DNA from: Nicotiana tabacum
Taxonomy: Eukaryota; Streptophyta; Magnoliopsida; Solanales; Solanaceae
Assembly: GCF_000715075.1 (NCBI RefSeq)
Contig: NC_134095.1
Coordinates: forward strand, 8,294,722-8,358,721
Direction of reading: 5' to 3'
DNA length: 64,000 bases
Position numbers and translations under genes: made by a program. Below, one piece after another: positions 11,892 to 23,681 of the stretch. Position 1 is the first letter of the stretch. Each line of letters starts with the position of its first letter. Under the pieces are notes generated by a model. That model saw only the letters and a program-made list of their open reading frames with translations, was not told the DNA's origin and did not search any database.

Positions 11892-12356
11892 ACCCGGCTT
11901 CTCAACTTGTTTCAACTCATCAATGTGCATCACCTCTTCATCAGGGAAATAAGTTTTCAAAGGTTCATAATCTTCATCAACCGGGTTCTCGGCCAAATGG
12001 TCCGCCAAGGCCTGTGCTTTCATTGCAGTTCGAGTCACGTAGATAATGTCAAACTCTGTGAGCATGATCTGCCACTTTGCAAGCCTCCCTGTGGGCATAG
12101 GCTTCTAAAAGATATACTTCAATGGATCCAAGCGAGATATGAGGTAGGTAGTATAAGATGACAAATAATGTTTCAGCTTCTGTGCCACCCAAGTCAGGGC
12201 ACAACATGTCCTCTCAAGCTGAGTGTACTTAATCTCGTACGATGTGAACTTATTGCTGAGATAATAGATGGCCTGCTCCTTCCTACAAGTGATGTCGTGT
12301 TGACCCAATACACAGCCGAATGAATTGTCCAAAACCGTCAAATATAGGATCAAAGG
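11892..12356 (-). pseudogene. Element A Ty3-type RNase H and connection
   Basis: Encodes the RNA strand-removing domain of the replication enzyme. Visible motifs are LYLTVLDNSFGCVLGQHD, EQAIYYLSNKFT, QLERTCCALTWVAQKLKHY and TTYLISRLDPLKYIF, followed by KPMPTGRLAKWQIML and QALADHLAENPV. A TAG at 12105-12107 interrupts it between KYIF and KPMPTG, and a TGA at 12357-12359 separates it from the RT. Both sit where a Gln or Arg codon is expected, consistent with C-to-T decay. Confidence 0.85.
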
Positions 12357-13639
12357 TCACCCTGGTTCTGGCGGGACCAATACGGGTGGATTTGACAAAT
12401 ACCCTTTTATCTTATCAAACGCCTCCTGACATTCATCTGTCCACTTGACTGCAGTGTCTTTCTTTAATAGTTTGAAGATTGGCTCATAGGTTGTCGTGAG
12501 CTGAACGATGAACCTACTGATATAATTCAATCTCCCCAACAAACTCATCACCTCGGTCTTGTTCCTCGGAGGTGGCAATTCCTGGATGGCCTTGACTTTC
12601 GATGGATCCAGTTCAATGCCCCGGCGGCTGACTGCGAACCCTAACAACTTTTCAGACGGCACCCCAAAAGCACACTTTGCAAGATTAAGCTTGAGATTGT
12701 ACCTGCGAAGCCTTCGGAAGAACTTCTTCAGATCCCTGACATGGTCAGACTGCTTTCTAGACTTCACGATCACATCATCCACGTACACCTCGATTTCCTG
12801 GTGTATTATATCATGGAATATTATTGTCATTGCCCTCATGTAGGTTGCCCCAGCATTCTTCAAGCCAAATGGCATGACCCGATAGCAGTACGTTCCCCAC
12901 GGCATGATGAATGCTGTCTTTTCTGCATCTTCCTCGTCCATTAAGATCTGATGATAACCTGCGTAACAATCCACAAAAGAACCAATCTCATGTTTGGCGC
13001 AATTATCCATCAAGATATGGATGTTCGGCAATGGGAAATTGTCATTTGGACTCGCCTTGTTGAGATCCCAATAATCGACACACACCCTGGTCTTGCCATC
13101 CTTCTTTGGCACAGGCACAACATTGGCTAACCAGGTGGGATACCGGGTGACCCGAATGACTTTGGCATCGAACTGCTTGGTGACCTCTTCTTTGATCTTT
13201 ACACTCATATCCGTTTTGAACTTTCTCAGCTTCTGTTTGATAGGAGGGAATGTCGGGTCAGTGGGCAACTTGTGAACCACTAAATCAGTGCTTAGACACG
13301 GCATGTCGTCATATGAACATGCAAAAACATCTTTGTATTTGAACAGTACTTTAATTATCTCCTCCTTGAGTTGAGGTTCCAGATGAACACTTAATTTAGT
13401 TTCACGGACATTATCTTGGTCCCCTAGATTAACTGCTTCTGTATCATTCAAATTAGGTTTGGGCTTTTCCTCAAAATGACTTAGTTCCTTACTAATTTCT
13501 TCATAGGCCTCATCATCATCAAATTCCAACTCGTCATCACACTCAATTTCTTGTATTATTTATTTCAGAGTTAGATTGGCTTTTAAAATTGGGCCGAAGA
13601 TCCTCATGCATGTCATGTCATTGATATTATCATAAAAAA
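12357..13639 (-). pseudogene. Element A reverse transcriptase (open 390-codon stretch)
   Basis: The best-preserved domain of the element: 390 uninterrupted codons (13529 down to 12357). It includes VPVPKKDGKTRVCVDYWDLN (residues about 139-156), the first catalytic Asp in SFVDCYAGYHQI (about residue 187), MPFGLKNAGATYMRAM (219-234) and the YVDD box (249-252). It ends with LLGFAVSRRGIELDP and the thumb/connection. The region upstream to 13639 is acidic (EFDDDEAYEE) with one in-frame stop near 13560, so the exon may start at 13639. The TGA at 12357 cuts it from RNase H. An intact RT in an otherwise broken polyprotein means no functional enzyme is predicted. Confidence 0.9.
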
Positions 13640-13814
13640 CTGTACAAAAGAAGAAAATAAAAATAAAATTAGAAGAAATGAAGGAAAAGGAACAATTTCA
13701 TTTCATTGAATTTAAAGATAACAGGGTTTTAACACATCTAAATGGACGGAACATAATATCTGAATTACAGACCCTAGAATAATCCAGACAACAAAAGAAA
13801 ATCAAAACCCACTA
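13640..13814 (-). other. Probable intron between protease and RT reading frames
   Basis: The protease frame ends in PLPIRRES and a stop at about 13815, and the RT frame resumes near 13639. On the minus strand the gap starts with a possible donor, GTGGGT, just after the stop. It is T/A-rich and ends in a pyrimidine-rich TTCTTTTGTACAG acceptor at 13640. Ogre elements are known to splice an intron at this place to join gag-protease to RT. The exact donor is inferred. Confidence 0.5.
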
Positions 13815-14992
13815 TCAAGACTCCCTCCGGATAGGAAGAGGAGTAGCTTTCCAATTGTTGACTTTTGCACATGGTCCCACGAATTGAACATCTGCCTTGT
13901 TGGACCCTTCCCCAGCCTGAACCATGTTAACCTCGGCGAATAACCTTTCGAACCCCTTCTCCAAGTCTCTATCGGCGCCAATCAATAGTCCAGGAACCTT
14001 TGACAATAGTTGCTTTCTGATACCCGGCCTGACGAATGATCTGGACAGACGCAGGATTGGCTTTGGCAATGCCCATGCTTTCTGTTTCATTTTTCTAGCT
14101 CGTCTCACATCTGCAACGGTAGGCTTGAACCCCAGACCAAATATATCCAGATTATTTGGAAGAGAAACTGGCTGCACAATACCTTGCAGAGATGCACCTA
14201 AACCCTTGCCCGGTACGAAACCATTTTTCAACATTTCAATAGCTACCATAACTGATGTCGCAGTCATCTTTGGAGTTGGAACGCACTTTCCTTCCAGAAT
14301 TTTCTCTACCGATACTGTGTCGAAAACCTGATAAACCCATGGTCCCTTGTCATCGTCAACCTCTATGAACGGAACAATGGCACCGTTGGGCACACACAAA
14401 TTATCTTCGCCGTGTACAACAATTTCCTGTCGATCCCATTCAAACTTGACCATTTGATGCAGAGTAGACGGGACTGCTTTGGCCGCATGGATCCAGGGTC
14501 GTCCCAACAATAGATTGTACGAAACAAACCATATCGAGCACCTGGAATTCCATAGTAAATTCAACTGGCCCTATTGTGAGCTCAAGCACTATATCCCCGA
14601 CTGAATCCTTCCCTCCACCGTCGAATCCCCGAACGCAAATACTGTTCTTGTGAATTCTTTCATCCTCCACTTTCAGCTTGGTCAATGTGGAGAGAGGGAC
14701 AAATGTTCGCGCTAGACCCATTGTCAACCAGTACCCGAGTAACCACGGAAACTTCGCATTTCACCGTCAGATAAAGGGCTCTATTGTGCTCGGTACCCTC
14801 CACGGGCAACTCATCATCAGAAAAAGTGACTCTGTTTACCTCAAATATCTTGTTAGCTATATTTTCCAAGTAGTTTACTGAGATTTTTTCAGGAACGTGA
14901 GCCTCGTTCAAGATCTTCATCAAAGCTCGACGGTGCTCGTCGGAATGGATCAATAATGACAATAATGAAATCTGAGCCGGTGTTTTCCTCAA
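13815..14992 (-). pseudogene. Element A aspartic protease with G-patch (frameshifted)
   Basis: Three overlapping frames together match element B's protease. 14660-14992 has VLVDNGSSANICP (active-site loop), 14440-14727 has RGFDGGGKDSVGDIVLELT, and 13815-14564 has YNLLLGRPWIHAAK. Compared with B there is an extra A near 14699 and an extra base near 14525, each shifting the frame. Downstream, residues about 111-132 of the last frame (14169-14234) read MLKNGFVPGKGLGASLQGIV, a good G-patch. They are followed by a basic segment, RRARKMKQKAW. The protease would mature the polyprotein. A G-patch beside a retroviral-type protease is otherwise best known from betaretroviruses. Confidence 0.85.
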
Positions 14993-16300
14993 CTGCTACA
15001 CAATGGAATAGTCCTGCACTTTCATTTTTCTCAAGAACTCCTCTGCTTCTTCCTCAGTCACCGCTTTCTTCACCAACACTGAATTATCTTTTGAGGTCTT
15101 AGCTTTTCTCAACTCTTCGGGGGCAAAGCATCTCCCCGATCGAGTCAAACCATGAGTCTCACACACTTCTTCTTTAACCTCTTTCCCCTTGTAAGTCACT
15201 GTCACTCGTTCATAATTCCATGGGACTGCCTTGCTGTTGACTATCGGTAATTGAGTTACCGGTTTGATAATGACAGGATCTGTGGGGGCGCCCTTCACAG
15301 TTACCATAGGCTTGTTTGTCACTCCTGGCACAACCACTTTTGCTTTCTCATGTTTTCCTGCAACGTCACTTGAGGACCCCTTCTTGACCTCCACAGATAG
15401 TTCATTATTTGCCTTGTTCAATTTGATTACAGACTTCTCACTGGTTGACTTTTCAAATGGTCTGGCTTCACTACCCCGAATCATCATGACGGTTTGCGAA
15501 GGCTTCTTAGGATCCCCTCCCCTATGCACTGTCTCAATCATATTTGTTTCATGATGGGCTGGCAAGGGATTCTGATTGATATTGGGTGCCTCTGGAGCTT
15601 GGACCTCAATCTGATTGGTGTCAATGAGTTCTTGAATGGTCGTTTTCAATTTCCAGTATTTCTCTGTGTCATGTCCCGGGGCCCCTAAACAATACTCACA
15701 ACTCACCGAACGGTCAAGATTTCTGGGAGGGGGATTCGGTGATTTAGCCTCGATCGGATTCAACATACCCAATTGTCTTAGTCTGTGGAATAGGCTAGCA
15801 TACGATTCTCCCAATGGAGTGAAAGTCTTTTGCTTCTGCAACCTCTCATTCTTAAAGTCTTGGTTAGGTCGAAAACTCGTTCCAGGAGGATTTCTGTGGG
15901 CTTTTGGGGGTGGGTAGTTATTTTGTGGAGCTTGGTATGGGTTTTGTGGAGCTAGCGCACGCCATTGTGAGTGAGCGGGCGGCTGGGTATAGGTTTGTGC
16001 GTGATGGACAGAAAAATGGGGATCTAGCAGTGGGTAATAATGTTGTGGTGGGTTATATGGAGTGTGGGGGTAAGTTTGGATATAGGGTCGCGGCTGGTTG
16101 TAGTAACGGGAAAGGTTCCTGGATCCAACCCAAGCTCCCGACTCAATTGTCGCAACATCCTCCTTCTTCTTCTTCCCGAGCACACCCCCAATACCGTTTT
16201 GAATGGCCTGAGTGGTCGCCTTGATTGTTGAATAACTCATGATCTTGTTGTACTTGAGTCCCTCTTCAACCATGCCTCCCATTTTCATGACTTCATTAAG
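14993..16300 (-). pseudogene. Element A gag, C-terminal half with zinc knuckle
   Basis: A 430-codon open stretch (16288-14996). It runs from KMGGMVEEGLKYNKIMSYS through a Pro/Tyr-rich linker to the variant knuckle CEYCLGAPGHDTEKY, where the fourth Cys of the knuckle (Cys in element B) is replaced by Tyr. It ends QDYSIV and a TAG at 14996-14998, where B has GAG. The knuckle loss plus the stop would abolish RNA binding and protease expression. The upstream frame change near 16297 (one base fewer than in B) joins it to the N-terminal half. Confidence 0.85.
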
Positions 16301-17418
16301 GACTTACCTACTACTGACACCAAGTGATCGAAATAAGTGGGTTCCAAAGCCTGCAAGAAATAATCAACCATCTCGCTTTCTTTCATCAGAGGGTCAACCC
16401 TCACTGCTTGCTCTCTCCAACGGAATCCATATTCCCTGAAGCTCTCACTGGGCTTCTTCTCAAGCTTTGTTAATGACAGACGGTCTGGGATAATTTCGAG
16501 CTTGTACTGAAAATGGCAGGCGAAGGCTTGGGCCAAGTCGTCCCATGTGTACCACCTGTTGTGATCTTGCCTGGTGTACCATTCTAAGGCCGATCCACTT
16601 AAACTTTGGCTGAAATATGCCATCAGCAATTCATCTATTCCACCTGCTCCTCTCATTTTGCTATATAATCCTCTTAAGTGCGCTACTGGGTCACTATGCC
16701 CATCGTACAGCTCAAACTTGGGCATTTTGAACCCTGCTGGCAACTGAACATCTGGGAACAGACATAAATCCTTATAGGCCACACTCACTTGACCTCCCAT
16801 CCCCCTCATATCTCAAAACGATTGCTCTAAATTTTTGACCTTTCTGATCATCTCTTCTTGCTCGGGATTTTTGGGCGATTTCTCGGTCTCTGCCGGGATT
16901 TCAAGATGAGGGGTGTAAGGATATGGCTCTAGAACTTTGAAGGTGGGTTCAGGGGGATAGTACTGGTTGTCATGAGTTTGGAATAGGGGTTCACTGGAAG
17001 ATCGGTGTAATGTAGCAGGTGGAGGTACTACAAAAACGGGTGTAATTGGTGGAGGAGGGTATGGGACTTGTTTGGGTGGTGGATCTTGAGAAGTATGGGA
17101 AGTGGCGCCATGGCATTGTTGGTAGAGGGGAAAGGCTGGAGATGAGCTCACAGTGGGAGGCTCTGGAGGTTGGGCTGATGGTGGGATATAAGTAGGGTTG
17201 GCGGGATAAACCGGTGGTGGATGCCCTTTCGCCCAAGCTTGGTACATTTCAGCCATCTTCTTCTTCAACTTATACATTTCTTCCCTCATCGCATTAACAT
17301 TCATTTCTTCCACCTCTTTCGATGGGTCGACAATACTTGTTTCCAGTTCCTGGTCGGCCATATTCAGCATGTCTTTCGATCGGGTGTTGTATGAGTGAGT
17401 TGCCAGAATGCCGATCAA
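16301..17418 (-). pseudogene. Element A gag, N-terminal half and capsid core
   Basis: Residues from 17418 read as gag from a TTG codon. The first in-frame ATG is at 17368-17370 (MLNMADQELE). A helical segment (MYKLKKKMAEMYQAWAKG) is followed by a Pro-rich spacer (VPYPPPPITPVF) and KVKNLEQSF. A TGA at 16813-16815 is followed by the capsid core (16285-16809), with KFELYDGHSDPVAHL, YFSQSLSGSALEWYTRQD and LEKKPSESFREYGFRWREQA. It makes the particle shell. One in-frame TGA and one frameshift break it. Confidence 0.85.
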
Positions 17419-18123
17419 CTAACCACTTGCCTGGACTTAATACATCAAACAACAACCTTATTAGCGATTAGGCTTTAACAGATTAGTAACCGCACATTGC
17501 GCATGAATGCACCTAAACAGTTAACCGTCTCTATTATGTATTTGATCGGTTGCATGCGTCATTTCGGCCTTTTCTTACTTCCGATTGCAAACTTCCCTCT
17601 TTTATTTTTTTTCTGTTTCCTTGCTTTCACTCTTGCCTCTGTTCTTTCTTTGTTTTTACTCTCTCTTGATTTCTTATTTTCTCTCAATTTTTTTGTTTTC
17701 CGCTCTTTTCTTTACTTTACTCTCTTGTTTTCCCTTTTATTTTCTTTCTCTCTCTTATTTTTCGGCTCTTTCTTTCTTTTATTTGGTTACGGTCGAATCC
17801 TATGGAGATTGCCTACGTATCATGACCCCGCATGAATCAGACCAAGAGTACTTCTTGGGGATAAGTGTGAAAGAAAACATTTTGGGTTTTTCAATTTTCA
17901 TAAAAAACAAATGCTTCCATTACAAAACTCAATACTAGCAAATTCCAAAAGACTAACAGATTTTGATGCAAAGATGAAATACAGACTCCAAAAATAGACA
18001 TCATATTCCAACAAAAGAAAAATACAGACTCGAAAACAATTTGACGGACTCTAGCAGAAAAAAAAACTTAACATGACTGATAGACGCTTAACAAAAGGGA
18101 CATGCAGACTCAAGCAAAAATAA
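17419..18123 (-). other. Element A spacer between ORF1 and gag
   Basis: Non-coding. It contains a T/C-rich tract (about 17590-17790, plus strand), a conserved module (17810-17855) and scattered CAGACT motifs (about 17945-18120). This is the segment of B into which A inserted. Plus-strand open frames here are Phe/Leu/Ser low-complexity artefacts. Confidence 0.75.
17810..17855 (-). repeat. Conserved CTACGTAT module, copy 3
   Basis: TTGCCTACGTATCATGACC ... GAATCAGACC ... GAGTACTTC. It is nearly the same as copy 1, with the GTAGTTC end mutated, at the equivalent position ahead of gag. Confidence 0.6.
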
Positions 18124-20183
18124 TCATGAATACATCAATGCTTCTGGTGCCCGCGGGACATCATTCGGTCTTGCCGCAGGCCTATATGCAAGCTCCCTTT
18201 GAAGTCTATCCAAGTCATTCATTATCTGTTTAACAAATGTTATTACTGCTGCAAAGAAGGTAGTGCGGGTCATATTGTCACAAATCTGGCACTTCATAAC
18301 GATGTAGTCGGCAATGCTTCTAATTCTCTCTCTTATGGCGGCCTTTTCTTGTAACAAATGCCCAATATTCTGGGCCCTGGCTTCCAAAGTTTGCTCAGTC
18401 GCATGATTTTGCTCCTGAAGTTGTTGCAAATCTATTTCTAATTGCGCCAATGCTGTATAACAATGTTCCCTTTCAACTTTGAAGTCTTTTGCCTATTTGA
18501 TCATTTTGTTTCCGTGGCGATGACCCTTTTCTTTAACCCTGCGACCTTATCGTCGTACCTTTCTCTCAATTGCTTAACCAGGCATACTCGTTCCTCTGCG
18601 TTTATAACCAATTGCCTCCGAGCCTTGGCTAATTCACTTTCTGCTTTATTCAAATCAAAACTGTAGTCATTTACTTTCTACCTCAGGTTAGCTATGAGTT
18701 TTTCATCTCTGTCGCTTCGGGCTGGTTTTTCTGCCGCTACTTTCATTTTCTGAATTTGAACTCAAAGGGCCTCATTTTCTTTGGCTAGCTTTTTCTTTTC
18801 TCCTTCATCTGCCGCGACTTGCAAGCTATTCTCGAATTGAAGTTCTCTGACTTGCTTTTCCAATTTGCTTATGGTAGTCCTGTACTCGTTTTCTTTGGTC
18901 AGCCAGTCCCATTGCACTTGTGCTCCGTCGGTAAATTGTTGGACATGGGGTCTCTTTGCAGGCCTGTCAGGTTCATATTAAACTCGAGATCTTTTACCAT
19001 ACCAAGAAGTATAACTAGGCTCCACCTCGCCTTTGGATAGGTCTCATACTTGAGTATTAGGCCCTAAGAATCTGCACTGATGCCGAATCCGACGCACTTT
19101 CTCTTCTGGGAAGGCAGCTTTTGGATCCAACTCAATGACTTGCCGACTCAAATCTTCATCGTGTGGGATGGTCTGGTATCAGCCTAACTGACGTAAGACT
19201 TTGTGCGGAGCATAAGGCTGGATACTCCAAAGACCCATCAACAGCAAAAAACATACCTCAGCTGACATATAGATTACTTCGTTGACCGAGAGCCATCCGA
19301 ATGTCCATTCGATCTTATTTGCGGTCAAAGATCTCAAATGAGCATGCCATGCTTTCGTACCTTCCGAAAACTCATAACCCTCTACTCGCTTTTCATGTTA
19401 TTCAATGCACTCAAGACCAGTCATACCGTAATTCAAGTAGCCGGGATGGTGGCAAAGGTGTTCCTCCATCCATATTTGTAACAGCATATTGCACCCTGCA
19501 AAGAACTTCGCTCATTCTCAACAGAGAGTGAGAGCTCGGTAAATTTCTGCCAAGATCAGCGGCACTATAGTCCAATTTGCCTTTTTCATCATAAAGTCGG
19601 CTATTCCTACTAGCCCCATTTCTATGTTCCCGTCTTTTCTCGGGCAAACCAAGATACCCAGGAACGCCACTATGAAAGCTAATCCTCTCTGAGCTTCCCA
19701 CTTGTCTTGATTTCCAGCATGAGTAAGACCGGTATCTGGCATTTCGAAGCCACGGGGATTCCCGTAACGTCGATACAGAAAGTAGAAGGTACAAAATCCT
19801 TTGGCCAGATTTCTATCTTGGATGTCCCGACTGATGCTTAACAAGTCCAAAAATTTGTGGGGGGGTCACTCTCCTTGGCGCTACCGGGTATTGACTTCTG
19901 AAATTCCCTTCAAAACTGGCATAGCCTGCCATCTCTTCTAGCGTAGGAGTTAACTCAAAATCCGCAAAGTGGAACACATTATGTGCTGGGTCTCAAAACG
20001 GTATCAAGGCCTCAATCACGTCTTTTCTAGGCTTGACCTTCAAAAGCCCAATAAGACTGCCCAATGCTTTTGTCACAACTTTCCTGCTGTCGCCCCCCAA
20101 TCATGCCACCACATATGTAGCTCCAAAGGGATCTCTTCACGGACTGAGAAAGGTTCATTTTGATTTGTACTCATCCTGCACAT
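18124..20183 (-). pseudogene. Element A ORF1: plant-mobile-domain/DUF7745-like protein with C-terminal coiled coil
   Basis: Degenerate copy of an extra ORF upstream of gag, starting MCRMSTNQN at 20181-20183 and ending ALMYS with a stop at 18124. The N-terminal part matches element B's ORF1 (IPLELHMWWHD; DPAHNVFHF followed by DFELTPTLEE, readable in another frame). The middle reads RGFEMPDTGLTHAGNQDKWE and RRYGNPRGFE. The C-terminal 250 residues or so are heptad-rich and charged, ending in NDLDRLQRELAYRPAARPNDVPRAP. Many stops and frame changes are present. The function of Ogre ORF1 is unknown. Resemblance to plant mobile domains is from motif memory, not a search. Confidence 0.65.
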
Positions 20184-20500
20184 TTATTAAGGTGATTTTA
20201 ATTAAAAGAAAACCATGACTCGTTTTGACTTAAGAGAAATGACCATTTTTCAAAATTTCCACAAAACATCCGGCCTTGCCAACACGGCCTTTCAGCACTT
20301 CGAAAACGAAGATTTTAAGGTTGTGTTAGCTAACCAGCCAAAACCTTTAAAAGTGACAAAAAGTGGTTGTTCTTGCAAAAACAACCTTTCGGCACCCTTT
20401 TAGGGACATTCGGCTATTTCTGACAAGAATGGCATCACCCTAATTGTTTTCAAATTAAAGTAAAAATTTTCGCAAAAAAGGAAGTTAGACCCGATGGGGG

Positions 20501-20550
20501 TTGCCTACGTATCTCACACCCTGTGAGAATCAAACTGGCGTAGTTCGGGC
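20501..20550 (-). repeat. Conserved CTACGTAT...GTAGTTC module, copy 4
   Basis: TTGCCTACGTATCTCACACC, then GAATCAAACTGGCGTAGTTC. Preceded by GACCCGATGGGG and followed by GGGCAA, exactly as in copy 5 in element B's leader. Confidence 0.7.
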
Positions 20551-21048
20551 AAATAAAACAAACTATTTTTATTTGAAAACAAGACTTTTTTTTCTTCTTT
20601 TTTTCATTTCATTGGCAAATAAAACTATTTTTGAAAACACCAACTTTTGTTTTTCCTCTTTTTTTCTTTTCCTTTTTTTTTTTTGTTTTTATTTTCTCAA
20701 AAATTCGGCAGAGTTTCTTCATTGTTTGGACATTGATTTTTTTTTTCAGAAGAGGCGATTAACTTTCTTTAACCCTCATACTGCTATTTCTCTTTCCTCA
20801 ACTCTTCCCAATATTTATAAGTCGGTTAGCATGCAAGTCCGAAGTAAATAAATGCACAAGTAGCAAGTACGATGCATCAGGATGGTCTTTTTGTTTCGGG
20901 TGCACCTGTCCTAGACAGACCCAACCCTATGTTGAGCCTCCAAAGCCAAAATGCACATGATGCAAACAAACGTTCCTACTAGGAATCCGGCATGAGGTCT
21001 TGTTATACTAGGTTCAAAACCTAGGTTTATTGTTCTAGACCTGGCTTA

Positions 21049-21067
21049 CCCGAGCGGACAGCTCGAG
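21049..21067. promoter_or_regulatory. Hairpin-capable sequence in the leader
   Basis: CGAGC-GGACA-GCTCG with extra weak pairs. The loop GGACA is conserved in element B at 27159-27177. It is a possible RNA dimerisation or packaging element by position only. Confidence 0.3.
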
Positions 21068-21386
21068 CCGAGGGGGGCAGCGTACCGGGAATACAGAAGC
21101 TTCACCGGCTTAGCAACTTGTCCGAACCTCGTTCTAAATTTGGAATATGACTCTAACAGAAAATAAGTCACACGAAGTGCACACTTCTTCATGATTTAGA
21201 AGACTCAGAGAGAAGAGGGATTTCGCAACAGTTTATAAACAATTCACGGCATATCAACGCGGTAAAAGCAATAAATTAGCACATTAGGCCTAAATCATGT
21301 AACAAAATCAGATAATGGATAAAGCCAATCATAACATTTATTCTAAGCTCGAATTCTTGAACCCTGAACCAGAGATTCTGGGTTCG

Positions 21387-21405
21387 ATCCCCAGCATAGT
21401 CGCCA
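21387..21405 (-). other. Primer-binding site of element A
   Basis: Minus strand TGGCGACTATGCTGGGGAT, 4 nt inside the 5' LTR. The plus strand continues the complement into GGTTCGATCC, a tRNA T-arm consensus. So it pairs with a tRNA 3' end including CCA. Ogre elements use tRNA-Arg, but I could not confirm the isoacceptor. Confidence 0.75.
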
Positions 21406-23582
21406 GAGCTGTCACACCTCCTTTTTACTACACCCCGCAGAGGGTATAAATACAAGGGAGTTTTTCCAATTAAAGGACAATTAAAATGGGATTTGTTTAT
21501 TTAAAGATTCAGAGTTGCCACTTGGGATAATTTATGGTATCCCAAGTCACCGGTTGAATCCCGAATCGAGGAAAATATGACTCTGTTTAACAATTCGCGA
21601 ATCAAAAATCCGAGTAAGGAATTCTGTTAACCCGGGAGAAGGTATTAGGCATTACCGAGTTCTGTGGTTCTAGCACGGTCGCTTAACTATCATATTTGGC
21701 TTAATTATCTAATTTTAATCAATTATGAACTTATGTGCAAATTTCAACTTTTAACCGCTTTTATTTAATTTTTAAAGAAGATTGCACGTCGTTTAAAACA
21801 TGTCTTTGGATTGCGCCACATGAAATGCACCCGCAATCCTAAACATATTTTATTCAACGTTTTGGGATTCGATTTGGGCCACATGAAATGCACACCCGAG
21901 TTTAGGAGGGTAATATTATTAAATGACGCGCCTAAAGCAACTACGCGTTTTGAATTTGTGAGGGCCATGAAAATTCGCTAAATGGCGCGCCGCGATTTCT
22001 ATTAAAGGTATTTCTAAACTTAGTTGTTAGGGCCATAAATTAAAACTTATCTATATATGGCGCCTCAAATCTATTTGACGGAATCCAATTAATTAAACAT
22101 TAATGGAATTTGAATCCCTACTATCAATTGAGTGGTTTAATCCAAGCTCGTTCAACTACAAGGCTGTCACCAAAATAAACACTCATTCAATTAATAAGAG
22201 GGCCTAAATAAAACAGGCCCAATTACTTATGTGGCGCATCCGTTCAAGATTGAAGAGGAACAAATGGGCTATAATTATGGGCCCAAAAAAAACTGTGAAT
22301 ACAAGCCATCCCCTTTTGTCTCAACATGGATTCGAAATCCAAACCCCAAGGCAAAGTAAAAAAAAAAAATTAAATGACGCAATGCCAAAACAAGACCCGA
22401 GTTTGAGTCCTTGCAACTCACAAAAGGGACGCCTGGACATCAGACTATCAGATTCAAACAAATCAGTCCTTTAGCTAATTCAACAAAAGCAATTATGCGA
22501 GATTCTACACCTCATTAAACCACTTCAATAACAAATTACACCTCATGAGACTGTTAAATAAGTGAATCTGAATTTGAACAATAGACTCATATTTAACATG
22601 TTTAAAAATAATCAAGGTAATTATATATACGTCTCAGACCCTGAAGTGACAAACCGAAACATTTTCCTTGTCCAATACTATAAAACTGAATACTAACTTA
22701 AAACCCGTCCAATCAGCCAATTCATGAAAACCAAATACTATTTAAGTACACCAAGCCTGCCATGACAGTTCAAATAAATTACACAGCAAAAGAAGCTTTC
22801 ATACAGTCCACATTACTCGATTTGCATGATTGATGGTAAAGTATAACTACCGATTCGACTAAACAAGTTATTCATCAAGTTTCTATGATAGTCTAGGATC
22901 AGATTCAGGGATAGGAGTTCAACTTCGCAAAACCAACATTTAGCTATGAGGTATTTGATAGAAAATAGAGTCACCCACCAATTACAAACCAAATTCAGCT
23001 CTCAGAAGGGTACTATCAACAACCAGCAGAATACACTGCACTATACGATTCCAAAATAATGCAATTAAAACAAAATAAAGCTAAAACTATGAGCAAAACA
23101 AGGTGACATTATGCTCAAAACTCCAGATTTTTGTTTCATCTTTGAACCAGGCCTCACATTAGATAGAACTCAGAGATGTGTACCTGTCAAGCCAGGCGAA
23201 CACAATCTTGAACTAGTATTCAAAGAATCCTTGATTTTTTGGCAGAGGTAGACCTTAATCGTGTGTTCTCGCCTAAAAACACACGGCTAAAGTCGATCTC
23301 AACCTCAAATCTTTAGTAACATCGCCAATCAACTCCTTTCGGGATTTCAAGTTAAACTTCGATCTGAAATTCGAGAGACTCCAGGATGATTCGAAGACGA
23401 ATAGTTAGGGATTTGGAATGAGGGGGACTTGGTGGTCACGGGGTGTAATTTTGGTGGCGAACGGAGGTGGCGCCGCCACCCTAAAGCGGTGGTGTCTGAA
23501 GGCGGCTACTAGGGTTTCGCCTTTGTCTCTGAGAGATGAAAAGTTGGGGAGATGAGACCGGGGGTGCAAGGCATTTGGATAC

Positions 23583-23589
23583 TTTTATA
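23583..23589 (-). promoter_or_regulatory. TATA box in 5' LTR of element A
   Basis: CCTATAAAAGTATCC on the minus strand. This would be the promoter driving the element's genomic RNA, with transcription starting about 30 bp lower in coordinate. Confidence 0.65.
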
Positions 23590-23665
23590 GGTGTGACCCA
23601 ATTAGTTCCGGACCGTCGGATGAAGCAAGATGAAGGGCCAAGATTTGTTAAGGCAAACTGAACTC

Positions 23666-23681
23666 GAAACGACGCCGTTTC
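23666..23681. promoter_or_regulatory. Perfect-arm palindrome GAAACG-ACGC-CGTTTC upstream of TATA
   Basis: Same position as 6198-6213. The two CpGs retained here are changed to CA/TG-type bases in the 3' LTR copy. Confidence 0.45.

Larger units (their letters stand above)
20184..21386 (-). other. Leader of element A between PBS and ORF1
   Basis: Untranslated leader. Its features are module copy 4 (20501-20550), a T-rich tract on the plus strand (about 20586-20760), conserved blocks shared with element B's leader (CACCTGTCCTAGACAGACCC at about 20903), two hairpin-capable stretches near the PBS (CTAGGTT/AACCTAG at 21008-21025 and CGAGC/GCTCG at 21051-21065), and a G-rich block GAGGGGGGCAGCGTACCGGG. 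No gene seen. Confidence 0.65.

Noticed and set aside
21370..21410. tRNA-like sequence GGTTCGATCC
   Set aside because: It is the complement of the primer-binding site plus flank beside an LTR. No D or anticodon arm is present.
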